DNA of 64,000 nt. Source: Flavipsychrobacter sp. Lineage in GTDB: Bacteria > Bacteroidota > Bacteroidia > Chitinophagales > Chitinophagaceae. The DNA lies in assembly GCA_041392855.1 (NCBI GenBank), contig JAWKLD010000001.1, positions 978,001-1,042,000 on the forward strand. Reading direction: 5' to 3'. This document shows, in pieces, positions 25,401 to 34,554 of the stretch. The position numbers and the translations under genes were made by a program. Each line of letters begins with the position of its first letter. The stretch's first letter is position 1. Below the pieces are notes generated by a model. That model saw only the letters and a list, made by a program, of their open reading frames with translations. It had not been told where the DNA came from and made no database searches.

Positions 25401-26258
25401 ATGAGGCAGTTAAAAATTGCCACCCAGATTACAAACAGGGATTCACAGGCGGTTGAGAAATACTTACAGGAAATTAGTAAGATTTCTATGATTACTCCTG
25501 AGGAAGAGACTACTCTTGCTCAGAAAATTCACATGGGTGACCAGTGGGCTTTGGATAAGATGGTGAAAGCCAACTTACGTTTCGTGGTATCTGTTGCTAA
25601 ACAATACCAACACCAAGGGCTTACATTGAGTGACCTTATTAATGAAGGAAACCTAGGTTTAATTAAAGCGGCACAACGTTTTGATGAAACTAAAGGTTTT
25701 AAATTCATCTCTTACGCAGTATGGTGGATTCGTCAATCTATCTTACAAGCATTAGCAGAGCAAGGACGTTTAGTGCGTCTTCCTCAAAACAAGATCGGTA
25801 CTTACAACAAGGCTAACAAAGCATTTATAGCTTTTGAGCAAGAATTTGAGCGTGAACCATCTACAGAGGAGCTAGCTGAGATATTAGAAATGAGTGAGAC
25901 AGAGGTGACCAATATCTTCACTACTAATAGCAGACATACTTCTCTTGATGCACCGGTGCACGAAGCAGAAGATGTGGCTATGGGCGATCTGCTACCTGGC
26001 GGTGGCGATACCGATGATGATGTAATGAAAGACTCTCTTCGTAACGAAATTCAACGCATTCTTAAAACACTAAGTGTTAGAGAAGCTGAGATATTAGCAG
26101 CATACTTCGGACTAGAAGGAGACAACGGCCCTACTGTAGAAGAGATAGGAGAAAAATATGACTTAACGAAAGAGCGTATTCGTCAAATTAAAGAGAGAGC
26201 TATCAAGCGTTTGCAAAAAGCACGTTATAGCAATGCCCTTAAAGGGTACTTAGGATAA
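25401..26258 (+). CDS. rpoD: Primary sigma factor of RNA polymerase (short Bacteroidota type)
   Basis: 285 residues, lacking region 1.1 and the long spacer of E. coli RpoD, as is normal for Bacteroidota primary sigma factors. Region 1.2 (DSQAVEKYLQEISKI), region 2 (LRFVVSVAKQYQHQGLTLSDLINEGNLGLIKAAQRFD, KFISYAVWWIRQSI), region 3 and region 4 (EIGEKYDLTKERIRQIKERAIKRLQ) are all present. It directs polymerase to the TTG / TAnnTTTG promoters seen across this window. It is monocistronic, with a strong terminator just after. Confidence 0.95.
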   Translation: MRQLKIATQITNRDSQAVEKYLQEISKISMITPEEETTLAQKIHMGDQWALDKMVKANLRFVVSVAKQYQHQGLTLSDLINEGNLGLIKAAQRFDETKGFKFISYAVWWIRQSILQALAEQGRLVRLPQNKIGTYNKANKAFIAFEQEFEREPSTEELAEILEMSETEVTNIFTTNSRHTSLDAPVHEAEDVAMGDLLPGGGDTDDDVMKDSLRNEIQRILKTLSVREAEILAAYFGLEGDNGPTVEEIGEKYDLTKERIRQIKERAIKRLQKARYSNALKGYLG

Positions 26259-26284
26259 TACAATACTTTTATATATTATTTTTC

Positions 26285-26317
26285 AAGCCACAGGTTATAA
26301 AACTTGTGGCTTTTTTT
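26285..26317 (+). terminator. Strong intrinsic terminator after the sigma factor gene
   Basis: A 12-bp stem (AAGCCACAGGTT with one G-T pair) and a 4-base ATAA loop are followed by seven T. It lies 26 bp past the stop. Confidence 0.9.
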
Positions 26318-26354
26318 ATTGTTTATCGTGTAGCAATTACTATTTTTCACCTCT

Positions 26355-27620
26355 GTGGACATCAGCACACCAAACAGCTTAAAAGAGAACCGGATAGTAC
26401 TATTACTGCTATTCTTACTGTATATCACTATTCTCCCCAGAGACTATATGATATACGACTTTGACTTTTGGACCAACTGGGCTATCTACATCCATCAGCA
26501 CGGCATTACGGATGTGTACAATAACGACTTCATGGTCGACTACCACCCTATTTACCTGTACCTGATATGGATATACGACAAGATACAAGGCAATGAGTTT
26601 AGCATTGTACAGAATATCAATTACCTGAAACTCATACCGCTATTCTTCGACTTTCTACCCATATTCATACTCTGTGGCTTTAGGCAAAAGATAGTGCCTT
26701 ATAGAATACCATTTCTATTCCTACTGCTCAATATTGCTTATATGTACACTACCCTGATATGGGGGCAGGTAGATAGTGTGTATTGTAATTTGGTATTCCT
26801 TGCGCTTATAGTAGGCTTTTATAAACCCGTATGGAGTGCCGCGCTTTTTGCCTTAGCATTAGGCACCAAGTTGCAAGCCATCATATACCTTCCTGTATTG
26901 GTCATTGTATGGGTGTATGCCGTGCAAAATATCAAGCAAGCTATTCTATTGTTGGCTACTATGTGTAGCACGATATTACTGATCGCATTGCCATTTATCT
27001 TAGCAGGCAATGGTAGTCAGTTGTTAGCTGTGGTTACATCGGCTGTAGGTAGGTATCCTCATGTTTCGGTTTCAGGTTTTAATATTTGGTATCTCATATA
27101 TAGTGGTAACCCTAATCATACTGTAGATACTGATACCTACTTTCTATTATCATTCAAGAACTGGGGGCTGCTTCTGTTTTTCATATTTAGTGGTATTACA
27201 TTACTTACTGTCTTGTTTAAGGCTATAAGGATGAGGCTGGAAGCCACTGATAAAGATGAGTTAGTAAAGCTGTTACTACTTGCAGGTGGGTTGGTGACAC
27301 TATACTTTTACTATTTCAATACGCAGATGCATGAGCGCTATGCCCATGCCATGATAATCCTCTTCTTTTTCTATGGTGTTTATACCAAGAAGTACCGCTT
27401 ATACATCTTGTGTTCCATCCCCTATTTTTTAAGTTTGGAGAAGAGTTTCCCAGAGTATTTAGATATTGAGCATTACAAATTTCTATTTGCCTCCAAAGTG
27501 ATCGCTCTTTGGTATACTCTAACAATAGGATATGCCATGTATGAGTTTTTCAAACTATACCGACCTAAGAGAGAATATTTATTATTAAAAGAAGCTTGGC
27601 AAAAGACTAAGACTCCGTAG
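26355..27620 (+). CDS. Polytopic membrane glycosyltransferase (GT-C-like, ALG6/mannosyltransferase type)
   Basis: 421 residues with about ten membrane segments. Early polar loop FDFWTNWAIYIHQHG with YHPIYLYLIWIYD, then LIWGQVDSVYCN near 137, and TQMHERYAHAMI near 317, recall the WGQ-D and HERY signatures of GT-C enzymes that use lipid-linked sugars at the outer membrane face. It starts at GTG (MDISTPNSLKENR). Its end overlaps the convergent GT2-DUF2062 gene by 14 bp. Both may work on one surface glycan, which is inference. Donor and acceptor are unknown. Confidence 0.7.
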   Translation: MDISTPNSLKENRIVLLLLFLLYITILPRDYMIYDFDFWTNWAIYIHQHGITDVYNNDFMVDYHPIYLYLIWIYDKIQGNEFSIVQNINYLKLIPLFFDFLPIFILCGFRQKIVPYRIPFLFLLLNIAYMYTTLIWGQVDSVYCNLVFLALIVGFYKPVWSAALFALALGTKLQAIIYLPVLVIVWVYAVQNIKQAILLLATMCSTILLIALPFILAGNGSQLLAVVTSAVGRYPHVSVSGFNIWYLIYSGNPNHTVDTDTYFLLSFKNWGLLLFFIFSGITLLTVLFKAIRMRLEATDKDELVKLLLLAGGLVTLYFYYFNTQMHERYAHAMIILFFFYGVYTKKYRLYILCSIPYFLSLEKSFPEYLDIEHYKFLFASKVIALWYTLTIGYAMYEFFKLYRPKREYLLLKEAWQKTKTP

Positions 27621-28809
27621 ATACGTTTTTCTTTTTTCTGAAAAGTGAAAGAGCCCCAAGAGTTACGAGGTAAAACACTAGTGAGGCAACTATAGCGAGC
27701 ACCGTTCCACCTAAGAAAAAGGCTATACCCTCGTCTTTAAATCGCTCTAGGGTAAAGTTGCCGATCTCTATGCTCAAGTCGTGCCCTAGTAGCCACTTGC
27801 CGGTAAACAAACTAGCAGCCATAACAAAGAAGGTAAGCGGGAAAATACTAATATTGGCAGCTAGTATAAATAGCGCTTTATTAAGCCTAAAAAACAATGC
27901 TAAAGGTATGCCCACAGCCAGTTGGAACCCCCAGATAGGTACAATGCCCATAAATACACCAAAACCTACAGAGGCAGCTTTTTTATGATTGCTTTCTTCA
28001 GGGTTTATAAAAAGCGCTTTCCATATTTTCTTTAAGCCCTCTTTGCTGGTGAGCATTCTTATAAAGTCTCTTGGCTTTATCCATAACAAGGCAATAAGTA
28101 CTAAAACGGTATTAAGTAAGCTAATCCTTGTAAAATCCTTGAATGGTCTAAAATGTGATACCCTCTCTTCTGGCTTGGGGTAATACACAGAAACAGGGAT
28201 GCTAATAACAGGAATACCGCTCCATGCTGCACGCACTAATATCTCGATCTCAAACTCATATTTTCGCGTAACGTATTTCTTCTTAGCCAGTTTTTTTACC
28301 GGATACGAACGATAGCCCGTTTGGGTATCAGGTAATTTTTTTCCAGTATTGACCCAGTACCAAAAATTAGAGAATTTATTACCAAAGCTGCTTTTGCCGG
28401 GTACATTTTCTTGCTCCAAATTGCGTGCGCCAACAATAAGGGCATCTGGAGTTTCTTCCAGTTGATTTAAGAAAAGGTTTAAGTCCTTGGCAAAATGCTG
28501 GCCATCACTATCCATCGTTATGGCATGGTCGTAACCTAGTTCATTAGCCGCTCGTATACCTGTTTTTAGGGCGATACCTTTGCCTTTGTTGGGCATGTAG
28601 CTAACCAACTGTACTTGCGGAAACTGCTCAAGAATAGTTTTGGTGTTATCGGTTGAACCATCGTTTACAACAATAACCCTAGAGGTATACTGTAAAACAC
28701 TCTCTAATACTTCTGCAATGGTAGCGGCATTATTGTAGGTAGGTATGAGTGCACAAGCATTTACTCGTTCAAATTGTGCTTCATACAATGGATATTCAAC
28801 TGTCGACAT
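27607..28809 (-). CDS. GT2 glycosyltransferase fused to DUF2062 membrane domain
   Basis: 400 residues. The N-terminal part (about 15-235) is a GT2 enzyme of the dolichol/polyprenyl-phosphate type: CALIPTYNNAATI, VVNDGSTDNT, GKGIALKTGI, TMDSDGQH (DxD-like) and DTQTGYRSYPV. After a membrane-associated helix, residues ~270-390 match DUF2062 (KAASVGFGVFMGIVPIWGFQLAVGIPLALFFRLNKAL) with several hydrophobic segments. Such GT2-DUF2062 fusions occur in Bacteroidota. The DUF2062 part may anchor or channel the lipid-linked product (inference). It is convergent with the GT-C-like gene. Confidence 0.88.
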   Translation of the reverse strand: MSTVEYPLYEAQFERVNACALIPTYNNAATIAEVLESVLQYTSRVIVVNDGSTDNTKTILEQFPQVQLVSYMPNKGKGIALKTGIRAANELGYDHAITMDSDGQHFAKDLNLFLNQLEETPDALIVGARNLEQENVPGKSSFGNKFSNFWYWVNTGKKLPDTQTGYRSYPVKKLAKKKYVTRKYEFEIEILVRAAWSGIPVISIPVSVYYPKPEERVSHFRPFKDFTRISLLNTVLVLIALLWIKPRDFIRMLTSKEGLKKIWKALFINPEESNHKKAASVGFGVFMGIVPIWGFQLAVGIPLALFFRLNKALFILAANISIFPLTFFVMAASLFTGKWLLGHDLSIEIGNFTLERFKDEGIAFFLGGTVLAIVASLVFYLVTLGALSLFRKKKNVSTES

Positions 28810-28841
28810 ATTTGCCTGCCAAAGATATTTATTGCGTTGGA

Positions 28842-30518
28842 CTATTCGTTTATTTTCTTTTTACACTTAGCTATTTTCTCTTCCATTCCTTTTCGTTCCT
28901 CTACGGTAGCTATTTCTAAAGTCAGGGCATTGTTATAGTAGTCGATAGCTGCGTTGTACCATCCTTGTTGTAGGCAATAATCCCCCGCTATTCTATAGGC
29001 ATCGTAATAGTTAGGATTGCTATGTGTTACTATTCCCGTATCTACGCTACTGCCAGCCAGTAAAGACATTTTATTGGCTCTGAATGTCAAGAAGTTTTTA
29101 TATTCTTTTGTGCTAAGAAAGCTATCTGCAGGAATGGTTAAGCTATCAATAGCGATAACTGTATCTTTTTGTAAACCATGCAGTTGAAATACTTTATTTA
29201 AATCATAACACACATATTCTCCGAGCTGCCAAGGACTGGTACTCACCCAAACACGTAAGCTGTCAGGTTGGAAAATAACAGAGTGATGAGCTATTAATTG
29301 GTTGACTGCTTTTTCATTACCCTCTCCAATATCAGCATTATGTAATCCTCTACGGTCTCTTAATATAGCAGCCATTTTGGTAGGATTAAGCGGATAGTTA
29401 TTATTCATCAACTCCTCCAATCTTTCATACCTATATACCGAAGCACTGTTTTGTTTTTGCTCTATGTTGAGTTCTTGTTGTTCAAACAATTTGCTTTGAT
29501 AGTGATTGGTACATTGTATGGCTTTTCCGTTAGGGTCATATACATCCAGTTTTTTAGGTGTTTTCTCTATCACTACAGCTTTATGGTCGGCAGCGCTACC
29601 AACTAAAAAGCTTTCGGAAACAAACATCTTACGTTTGCTGGCAATAGCTATAGCCTCTTCTATATTACCTGCATATTGTAACACTTCTCTAGCCACCAGA
29701 GAAACGGGCGTTGCAGCACCGAAAGGAATATCAGATTTAGCGGCATTAATAGTAACTGTAAGCCCTTTATCATTCATACCTGACACCACTCCTGTGAAGC
29801 CACCCCATGTTACAAACATGAATTTATGCCCCTGTTCAGGTGCATAAAAATTGACCATTTTATGCTCGGCAAATTTATCTCCTACCCAAAAATCAAAATT
29901 TCTACCTATCAACAACGAGCCATCTTCTGTTTTATCATCCCATGCACCAAAAGAGGTACACCCTACCAGCATCATATTCTGTAAGGCATGACCTATATCA
30001 TGTGCCGCATGATAGTTGAGAATACGGTCATAGTTATCCCCTATCCAGCTAAAGGAATCGGCAGCAGCATGCGAAACGCCATATATCTCTTTTTGATACT
30101 CTTCTTGTACATAGTCGGGCAAATCACGATTCATGAACCCAACGATATACTTTAAAAATTTCAAGTATTTACTAGAGGGTATCATCTGCTTTATCTGGTC
30201 GGTAAAAGCTACTTCTTGCTCTACAATGAGTTCTTGCGATAGTTTACCATTCTTTAACCCTAACTGATACGGACTACCAGAAACATACATCTCATATAAT
30301 CCTTGCGAGTTTTGACGTATCCAGTTGGTATCTTCTATGGTATATAAAGTACCAGATATATGCTTACGTTCCAGTTGTTCTAAGGCCGCATCATCGACCA
30401 CCTTAGGTGGTGTTGCATCAGAAGCAGCCCATATATATATGATCAAGACCAGTATGAGGAGTAAACAGATACTAATAGTATAGGCTAAAGCCTTAAGTAT
30501 CTTCTTGATAATTCGCAT
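28842..30518 (-). CDS. C45-family acyltransferase/peptidase-like protein, membrane anchored
   Basis: 558 residues. One N-terminal membrane segment (about 10-31) leads to a large extracytoplasmic domain. The VGCTSFGAWDD block places a Cys near 187 at the position where family C45 (acyl-CoA:6-aminopenicillanate acyltransferase-like, Ntn hydrolases) cleaves itself to free a catalytic N-terminal Cys. LIGRNFDFW, GFTGVVSGMNDKGLTVTINAAK and AVVIEKTP support the fold. In Bacteroidota homologues the substrate is unknown; amide bond formation or cleavage is the expected chemistry. A C-terminal TPR-like pair (YNAAIDYYNNALTLE) ends the protein. No operon partner is obvious. Confidence 0.82.
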   Translation of the reverse strand: MRIIKKILKALAYTISICLLLILVLIIYIWAASDATPPKVVDDAALEQLERKHISGTLYTIEDTNWIRQNSQGLYEMYVSGSPYQLGLKNGKLSQELIVEQEVAFTDQIKQMIPSSKYLKFLKYIVGFMNRDLPDYVQEEYQKEIYGVSHAAADSFSWIGDNYDRILNYHAAHDIGHALQNMMLVGCTSFGAWDDKTEDGSLLIGRNFDFWVGDKFAEHKMVNFYAPEQGHKFMFVTWGGFTGVVSGMNDKGLTVTINAAKSDIPFGAATPVSLVAREVLQYAGNIEEAIAIASKRKMFVSESFLVGSAADHKAVVIEKTPKKLDVYDPNGKAIQCTNHYQSKLFEQQELNIEQKQNSASVYRYERLEELMNNNYPLNPTKMAAILRDRRGLHNADIGEGNEKAVNQLIAHHSVIFQPDSLRVWVSTSPWQLGEYVCYDLNKVFQLHGLQKDTVIAIDSLTIPADSFLSTKEYKNFLTFRANKMSLLAGSSVDTGIVTHSNPNYYDAYRIAGDYCLQQGWYNAAIDYYNNALTLEIATVEERKGMEEKIAKCKKKINE

Positions 30519-30580
30519 TAGGCAAAGATAAGTGGTTTAAATGTTCTCCACAGTTGCTGGGTGCTTTAAAAATATCATTT

Positions 30581-30588
30581 TACATTTG
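30581..30588 (+). promoter_or_regulatory. Candidate -7 box TACATTTG for hutI
   Basis: A match to TAnnTTTG, 22 bp before the ATG at 30610. A TTG at 30554 is 24 bp upstream, slightly beyond the usual spacing. Confidence 0.4.
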
Positions 30589-30609
30589 AGTTAAGAAAAC
30601 GTTTATCAT

Positions 30610-31851
30610 ATGCATCTATTACTGACGAACATAAAACAGCTATGCTTGGTAGAGCAAGGTGAAGAAAGAAAAGCTCGCGTAAGCGGAGCAGATATGGGGA
30701 AGATCGATTGTATAGAAAATGCTTGGCTACTGATAGAAAATGGTAAGATCAAGGATTTTGGGGATATGGAGCACAGGCATACTGTGCATGCAGAAGATGT
30801 ACTGGATGTTTCTGGCAAGATGGTTCTTCCTGCTTGGGTAGACTCTCATACGCATTTAGTATTTGCATCATCGAGAGAGTCTGAGTTTGAAGACCGCATA
30901 AAAGGCCTGAGCTATGAGGAAATAGCAAGAAGAGGTGGTGGCATATTAAACTCTGCTAAGAAGATAGAAGCTATAAGTGAAAATGAACTATATGACCAAA
31001 GCTTGGCCAGATTACATAAAGTAATAGCGCAAGGAACTGGTGCTATTGAAATAAAAAGTGGCTATGGCTTAAGTCTGGAAAGCGAATTAAAGATGCTCAG
31101 GGTTATAAGACGATTGAAAGAGGATAATATCATCCCTATAAAAGCCTCTTTCTTGGCGGCACATGCCTACCCTTTGATGTATAAGACCAATCATGAAGGT
31201 TATATCAACCTCATCATTAATAAAATGCTACCGGAAGTGGCTGGTGAAGGGCTAGCTGATTATATAGATGCTTTTTGTGAAGAAGGGTTCTTTAGCGTTG
31301 ACGAAACAGAACAAATATTGGAGGCAGGTGCTAAATACGGGCTTAAGCCTAAGATCCATGCCAATCAGCTACACTACTCAGGCGGTGTGCAGGTAGGTGT
31401 AAAGCACAATGCTGTGAGTGTAGACCATTTGGAATGTGTAGGTGAGGATGAGATCAATGCCTTAAAAGGTAGCAATACCATACCAACCTTATTACCTGGC
31501 GCAGCATTTTTCTTAGGTGTAGGCTACCAACCTGCGAGAAAATTAATAGATGCAGACCTTCCTGTATGTTTGGCTACAGATTATAATCCGGGTTCTTGCC
31601 CATCAGGCAATATTCCTTTATTACTCACTTTGGCTTGTACACAGCTAAAAATGACCCCTGAAGAGGCTATAAATGCAGTTACCCTTAACGGAGCAGCAGC
31701 ATTGGAGCTACAGGACAGTTTAGGGTCAATAGCAATAGGCAAACAGGCTAATTTGATCATAACCAAACCAATACCTTCTTTATCTTATATACCATATGAT
31801 TTTGGTAATAATCCGGTAGAAAAGATGATTTTAGGTCATCATATCATATAA
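30610..31851 (+). CDS. hutI: Imidazolonepropionase
   Basis: 413 residues of the amidohydrolase fold. Metal and substrate motifs: DSHTHLVFASSRESEFEDR (about 75-93), KSGYGLS near 143, AAHAYP near 183, HANQLHYSGG near 245, and CLATDYNPGSCPSG near 320. It opens the ring of imidazolone propionate to formiminoglutamate in histidine breakdown. The other hut genes are not beside it, so it appears to be a solo gene here. The length matches the family (about 400-415). Confidence 0.95.
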   Translation: MHLLLTNIKQLCLVEQGEERKARVSGADMGKIDCIENAWLLIENGKIKDFGDMEHRHTVHAEDVLDVSGKMVLPAWVDSHTHLVFASSRESEFEDRIKGLSYEEIARRGGGILNSAKKIEAISENELYDQSLARLHKVIAQGTGAIEIKSGYGLSLESELKMLRVIRRLKEDNIIPIKASFLAAHAYPLMYKTNHEGYINLIINKMLPEVAGEGLADYIDAFCEEGFFSVDETEQILEAGAKYGLKPKIHANQLHYSGGVQVGVKHNAVSVDHLECVGEDEINALKGSNTIPTLLPGAAFFLGVGYQPARKLIDADLPVCLATDYNPGSCPSGNIPLLLTLACTQLKMTPEEAINAVTLNGAAALELQDSLGSIAIGKQANLIITKPIPSLSYIPYDFGNNPVEKMILGHHII

Positions 31852-31888
31852 ATTGAACGTTTTTTACCGTTTTTTAGCCTTTACTGAT

Positions 31889-31896
31889 TACTTTTG
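31889..31896 (+). promoter_or_regulatory. Candidate -7 box TACTTTTG for the efp operon
   Basis: A match to TAnnTTTG, 22 bp before the efp ATG at 31918, implying a leader of about 16 bases. A TTG in the -33 region is not clear. Confidence 0.45.
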
Positions 31897-31917
31897 CTAT
31901 CCGTACAAAATAAATTT

Positions 31918-32484
31918 ATGGCAACTACATCAGACATTCGTAATGGAATGATTCTCAAACTGGATAATAACCTATATTCAGTTGTTGAATTCGGACAAAA
32001 CAAAACAGCTCGTTCTGCAGCTAAAGTGTGGGCTAAATTAAAAGGTGTAGACAATACACGAACAATTGAGCACACATGGAACTCTGGTGAAACTATTCAC
32101 CCGGTACGTGTAGAAAAAAGGAACTTCCAATTCTTGTACAAAGACGACATGGGTTTTAACTTCATGGACCAAGAATCTTTTGAGCAAATAACAATGACGG
32201 AAGATAAAATAGACAATCCAGGTTTATACAAGGATGGTCAGGAATGTTTTATCTCTGTAAATACGGAGACCGATGTACCGATGAACGTTGAGCTTCCTGC
32301 TAACATAGTACTTCAGGTTACTTATACTGAACCTGGTATTAAGGGAGATACTGCTACACGTACATTGAAACAAGCTACTGTAGAAACTGGTGCTACTGTA
32401 ATGGTTCCCTTGTTTGTAGATACAGATGAATTAATAAGAATAGACTCTAAAACAGGCGCTTATATGGAGCGTGTGAAGGAGTAA
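31918..32484 (+). CDS. efp: Elongation factor P with Arg at the loop tip
   Basis: 188 residues from the ATG at 31918 (MATTSDIRNGMIL); an earlier in-frame start at 31894 would add an unconserved stretch. The C-terminal signature TYTEPGIKGDTATRTLKQATVETG is present. EF-P frees ribosomes stalled at proline runs. In the loop that reaches the tRNA the sequence is NKTARSAAKVWAKLKG, so residue 32 is Arg where the lysine-modified type has Lys in KPGKG. This resembles the Arg32 of EarP-type EF-P, but no earP gene is in the window. It precedes accB and accC, a widely conserved order. Confidence 0.95.
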   Translation: MATTSDIRNGMILKLDNNLYSVVEFGQNKTARSAAKVWAKLKGVDNTRTIEHTWNSGETIHPVRVEKRNFQFLYKDDMGFNFMDQESFEQITMTEDKIDNPGLYKDGQECFISVNTETDVPMNVELPANIVLQVTYTEPGIKGDTATRTLKQATVETGATVMVPLFVDTDELIRIDSKTGAYMERVKE

Positions 32485-32520
32485 CATTATTAAAACTAAA
32501 TCCAAAAAATTGTTCCCATT

Positions 32521-33009
32521 ATGGAATTCAAACAAATACAAGAGCTTATAAAAGCTATAAATAAGTCTAACCTTACAGAACTTAAAATAGAAGATGGTGA
32601 GTTCAAACTTACTATCAAGCAAGGTGGCGAAACCAGAGTTATTACGGCTGTAGAGCCTCAAATGCAATATGCAGCTCCAGCTCCTGTTGCGGTGCCACAA
32701 GCTGCAGCTCCTGCTGCTACACCTGCGGCGGCAAGCGCTGATTCAGCTCCTGCTGCGGCTGATAATACAGAAACTATCAATGCACCGATCATAGGTACTT
32801 TCTACCGTAAGCCTAGCCCAGACAAACCACCGTTTGTATCTGTAGGTGACATTGTAGAAGTTGGTCAAGTGGTATGTATCATCGAGGCGATGAAAATATT
32901 CAACGAAATAGAAAGTGAGGTTTCAGGTAAAGTAGTAGAAGTACTTATCAAAGGTGATAGTGAGCCTGTTGAGTACGATCAACCACTTTTCCGTGTTGAA
33001 CCTGTGTAA
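32521..33009 (+). CDS. accB: Biotin carboxyl carrier protein of acetyl-CoA carboxylase
   Basis: 162 residues. An N-terminal helical part, an Ala/Pro-rich linker (about 50-80) and a C-terminal biotinyl domain with IIEAMKIFNEIE, where Lys ~125 carries biotin. It shuttles the carboxyl group between AccC and AccAD. It lies 36 bp after efp and 88 bp before accC, forming an efp-accB-accC cluster. Confidence 0.97.
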   Translation: MEFKQIQELIKAINKSNLTELKIEDGEFKLTIKQGGETRVITAVEPQMQYAAPAPVAVPQAAAPAATPAAASADSAPAAADNTETINAPIIGTFYRKPSPDKPPFVSVGDIVEVGQVVCIIEAMKIFNEIESEVSGKVVEVLIKGDSEPVEYDQPLFRVEPV

Positions 33010-33097
33010 TATTTGATTTATACATAGCTGGTAGGAGTAATATTGAGCATACTCAGTAATTACCCATCAGCTTTTTGCTTACAACAATTGTAATCTC

Positions 33098-34435
33098 ATG
33101 TTCAAAAAAATATTAATTGCCAATCGTGGAGAGATAGCGCTTCGTATTATACGTACCTGTAGAGAAATGGGTATTGGTACTGTAGCCGTCTACTCTACTG
33201 CTGATAAAGATAGCCTACATGTGCGTTTTGCTGATGAGGCAGTATGTATAGGTAAGCCAATGGGTGCAGATTCTTATTTGAACATCCCACACATAATGGC
33301 TGCAGCAGAAATTACTAATGCTGATGCCATACACCCTGGTTATGGCTTCTTAGCAGAGAATGCTGAGTTTTCAGAAATATGTAGTGAATACAATATCAAA
33401 TTTATAGGTCCTACTGCTGACATGATTCGCCAAATGGGTGATAAGGTAACAGCAAAAGAAACTATGATAAAAGCTGGCGTGCCTGTTGTACCTGGTTCTG
33501 ACGGCTTATTGGAAAGTGTAGAACAAGCGAAGAAGATAGCTGCAGATATGGGCTACCCTGTAATGCTTAAAGCTACTGCTGGTGGTGGTGGTAAAGGTAT
33601 GCGTATCGTTTGGGGAGATGATGAAATAGAAAAGGCCTACAATAGTGCTAAAACAGAAGCTGCTGCTTCATTTAAGAATGACGGTATCTATATGGAGAAG
33701 TTCGTAGAAGAACCTCGCCACATAGAGATACAAGTAGCAGGCGACCAACAAGGTACTGTTTGTCACCTTAGTGAGCGTGACTGTTCTATCCAACGTAGAC
33801 ACCAGAAGTTAGTAGAAGAATCTCCATCTCCTTTCATGACTCCTGAGCTTCGTAAAGCAATGGGTGATGCAGCTATTAAAGCAGCAGAATCTATTAATTA
33901 TGAAGGTGTAGGTACTGTAGAGTTCTTGGTAGATAAGCACCGCAACTTCTACTTCATGGAGATGAATACTCGTATCCAAGTAGAGCATTGTGTAACGGAA
34001 GAGGTGATCAACTTTGACCTGATAAAGGAACAAATAAAGATTGCTGCCGGTATACCAATAAGCGGTAAGAACTACGAACCGCAAATGCATGCTATTGAGT
34101 GCCGTATCAATGCAGAGGATCCATACAATGATTTCCGCCCTAGTCCGGGTAAGATCACTGTATTGCATACCCCTGGTGGTCATGGTGTACGTGTAGATTC
34201 TCATATCTACAGCGGTTATACCATTCCTCCGTACTACGACTCTATGATCGCTAAGATCATAGCTGTAGCACAAACACGTGAGGAGGCTATCAATACTATG
34301 GAGCGTGCCTTGAGCGAGTATGTAATAGAAGGTATTAAAACAACTATACCTTTCCATTTACAACTAATGAAAGACGAAAAATTCAAGAGCGGCAACTTCA
34401 CAACTAAGTTTATCGAAACTTTTGATTTGAAGTAG
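33098..34435 (+). CDS. accC: Biotin carboxylase subunit of acetyl-CoA carboxylase
   Basis: 445 residues. Biotin carboxylase signature at the N-terminus (FKKILIANRGEIALRIIRTCREMG), the ATP-grasp glycine loop KATAGGGGKGMR (about 160-170), ERDCSIQRRHQKLVEE near 228-243, and the catalytic block MEMNTRIQVEHCVTE near 288. It carboxylates the biotin of AccB with ATP and bicarbonate. It closes the efp-accB-accC cluster and is followed by a terminator. Confidence 0.97.
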   Translation: MFKKILIANRGEIALRIIRTCREMGIGTVAVYSTADKDSLHVRFADEAVCIGKPMGADSYLNIPHIMAAAEITNADAIHPGYGFLAENAEFSEICSEYNIKFIGPTADMIRQMGDKVTAKETMIKAGVPVVPGSDGLLESVEQAKKIAADMGYPVMLKATAGGGGKGMRIVWGDDEIEKAYNSAKTEAAASFKNDGIYMEKFVEEPRHIEIQVAGDQQGTVCHLSERDCSIQRRHQKLVEESPSPFMTPELRKAMGDAAIKAAESINYEGVGTVEFLVDKHRNFYFMEMNTRIQVEHCVTEEVINFDLIKEQIKIAAGIPISGKNYEPQMHAIECRINAEDPYNDFRPSPGKITVLHTPGGHGVRVDSHIYSGYTIPPYYDSMIAKIIAVAQTREEAINTMERALSEYVIEGIKTTIPFHLQLMKDEKFKSGNFTTKFIETFDLK

Positions 34436-34455
34436 TTGACCGTTTGGAAATACTT

Positions 34456-34513
34456 AGAGCTTTGTAAATGATTTGCTAATAGCAGCCTTTTACAAAGCTC
34501 TTTACTTTTTATT
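34456..34513 (+). terminator. Terminator after accC
   Basis: A perfect 13-bp stem (34456-34468 with 34489-34501) encloses a 20-base loop that itself can form a small GCT/AGC hairpin. It is followed by T-rich sequence (TTACTTTTTATTT). Confidence 0.75.
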
Positions 34514-34554
34514 TATATAATTTAGCCGCCAATAAGACACTTTGTTATACTGAT

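Noticed and set aside
33809..34357. Long reading frame opposite accC
   Set aside because: A shadow of the accC coding sequence with no family features and no start context; the same holds for similar antisense frames in gyrA, pyrB, accD and the Y-family polymerase.
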